A DNA stretch of 5,136 bases from JACPLA01 sp964602055 (lineage in GTDB: Bacteria > Bacteroidota > Ignavibacteria > UBA10030): NCBI GenBank assembly GCA_964602055.1, contig CAZRPU010000101.1:1-5136 (forward strand). Reading direction: 5' to 3'. Each line of letters begins with the position of its first letter. Within the stretch, counting starts at the first letter, position 1. Position numbers and translations under genes: made by a program. The notes under the pieces are model-generated. The model worked only from the letters and a program-made list of their open reading frames with translations, searched no databases and was not told the DNA's origin. Shown one piece after another: positions 5,104 through 5,136 of this stretch.

Positions 5104-5135
5104 ATAATGAAGAAATTCTGAGAAAAGATGCAAGG
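5104..5135 (-). promoter_or_regulatory. Shared upstream element, copy B (candidate promoter of the membrane-protein gene)
   Basis: Bases 5115-5135 match 89-109 at 19 of 21 positions. On the minus strand TTGCAT (5133-5128) is followed after 18 bases by CATTAT (5109-5104), which agrees with the -10 consensus at four of six positions. The ATG at 4972 lies about 130 bases downstream, leaving a long leader. The element may extend past the right edge of the window. Confidence 0.4.
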
Positions 5136-5136
5136 C

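Noticed and set aside
1..5136. Mobile element, CRISPR, defence island, tRNA or rRNA
   Set aside because: No transposase or integrase motif, no regularly spaced repeats, no cloverleaf or rRNA signature seen on either strand.

Overview
The window looks like chromosomal DNA from an uncultured member of the Bacteroidota/Chlorobi/Ignavibacteria group. Two proteins end in the type A C-terminal sorting domain (NYPNPFNP ... DLLGR ... PSG-YFYRL ... K-MA) of the type IX secretion system (T9SS). Base composition is balanced, and every real gene has a strong AGGAGG-type Shine-Dalgarno sequence. Strong SD use fits Ignavibacteria/Chlorobi-like lineages better than Bacteroidia or Flavobacteriia, which largely lack it. 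The taxonomic call is inference.

Layout. Positions 1-33 hold the first 11 codons of a minus-strand gene that runs off the left edge, probably a zinc-type/MDR alcohol dehydrogenase. Positions 34-797 are gene-free but structured. They hold a 20-nt element repeated at the far right end of the window, a cluster of four or five palindromes (252-585), a short TTTCAC tandem repeat, and a promoter-like site. Four plus-strand genes follow: a T9SS-sorted secreted beta-sandwich protein (798-1655), an exported NTF2-like 'putative lumazine-binding' protein (1735-2166) with a clean intrinsic terminator (2209-2233), an exported glycine-zipper protein (2374-2883) behind an 11-bp-periodic triple repeat resembling a Pho box, and a second T9SS-sorted protein (3084-4133). 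A convergent minus-strand gene (4262-4972) encodes a polytopic membrane protein of the YdjM/LexA-binding putative metal-dependent hydrolase type.

How the genes work together. All four plus-strand products carry N-terminal signal peptides, so this is a small neighbourhood of exported proteins. It is not a recognisable pathway, and no T9SS machinery is present. The two T9SS cargo genes share a promoter-like element with identical 17-nt spacing. The two minus-strand genes share a different 21-nt upstream element in the same orientation. These shared control elements are the most interesting signals here. I did not find a defence system, mobile element, CRISPR array or RNA gene, and I see no evidence for an undescribed multi-gene system.
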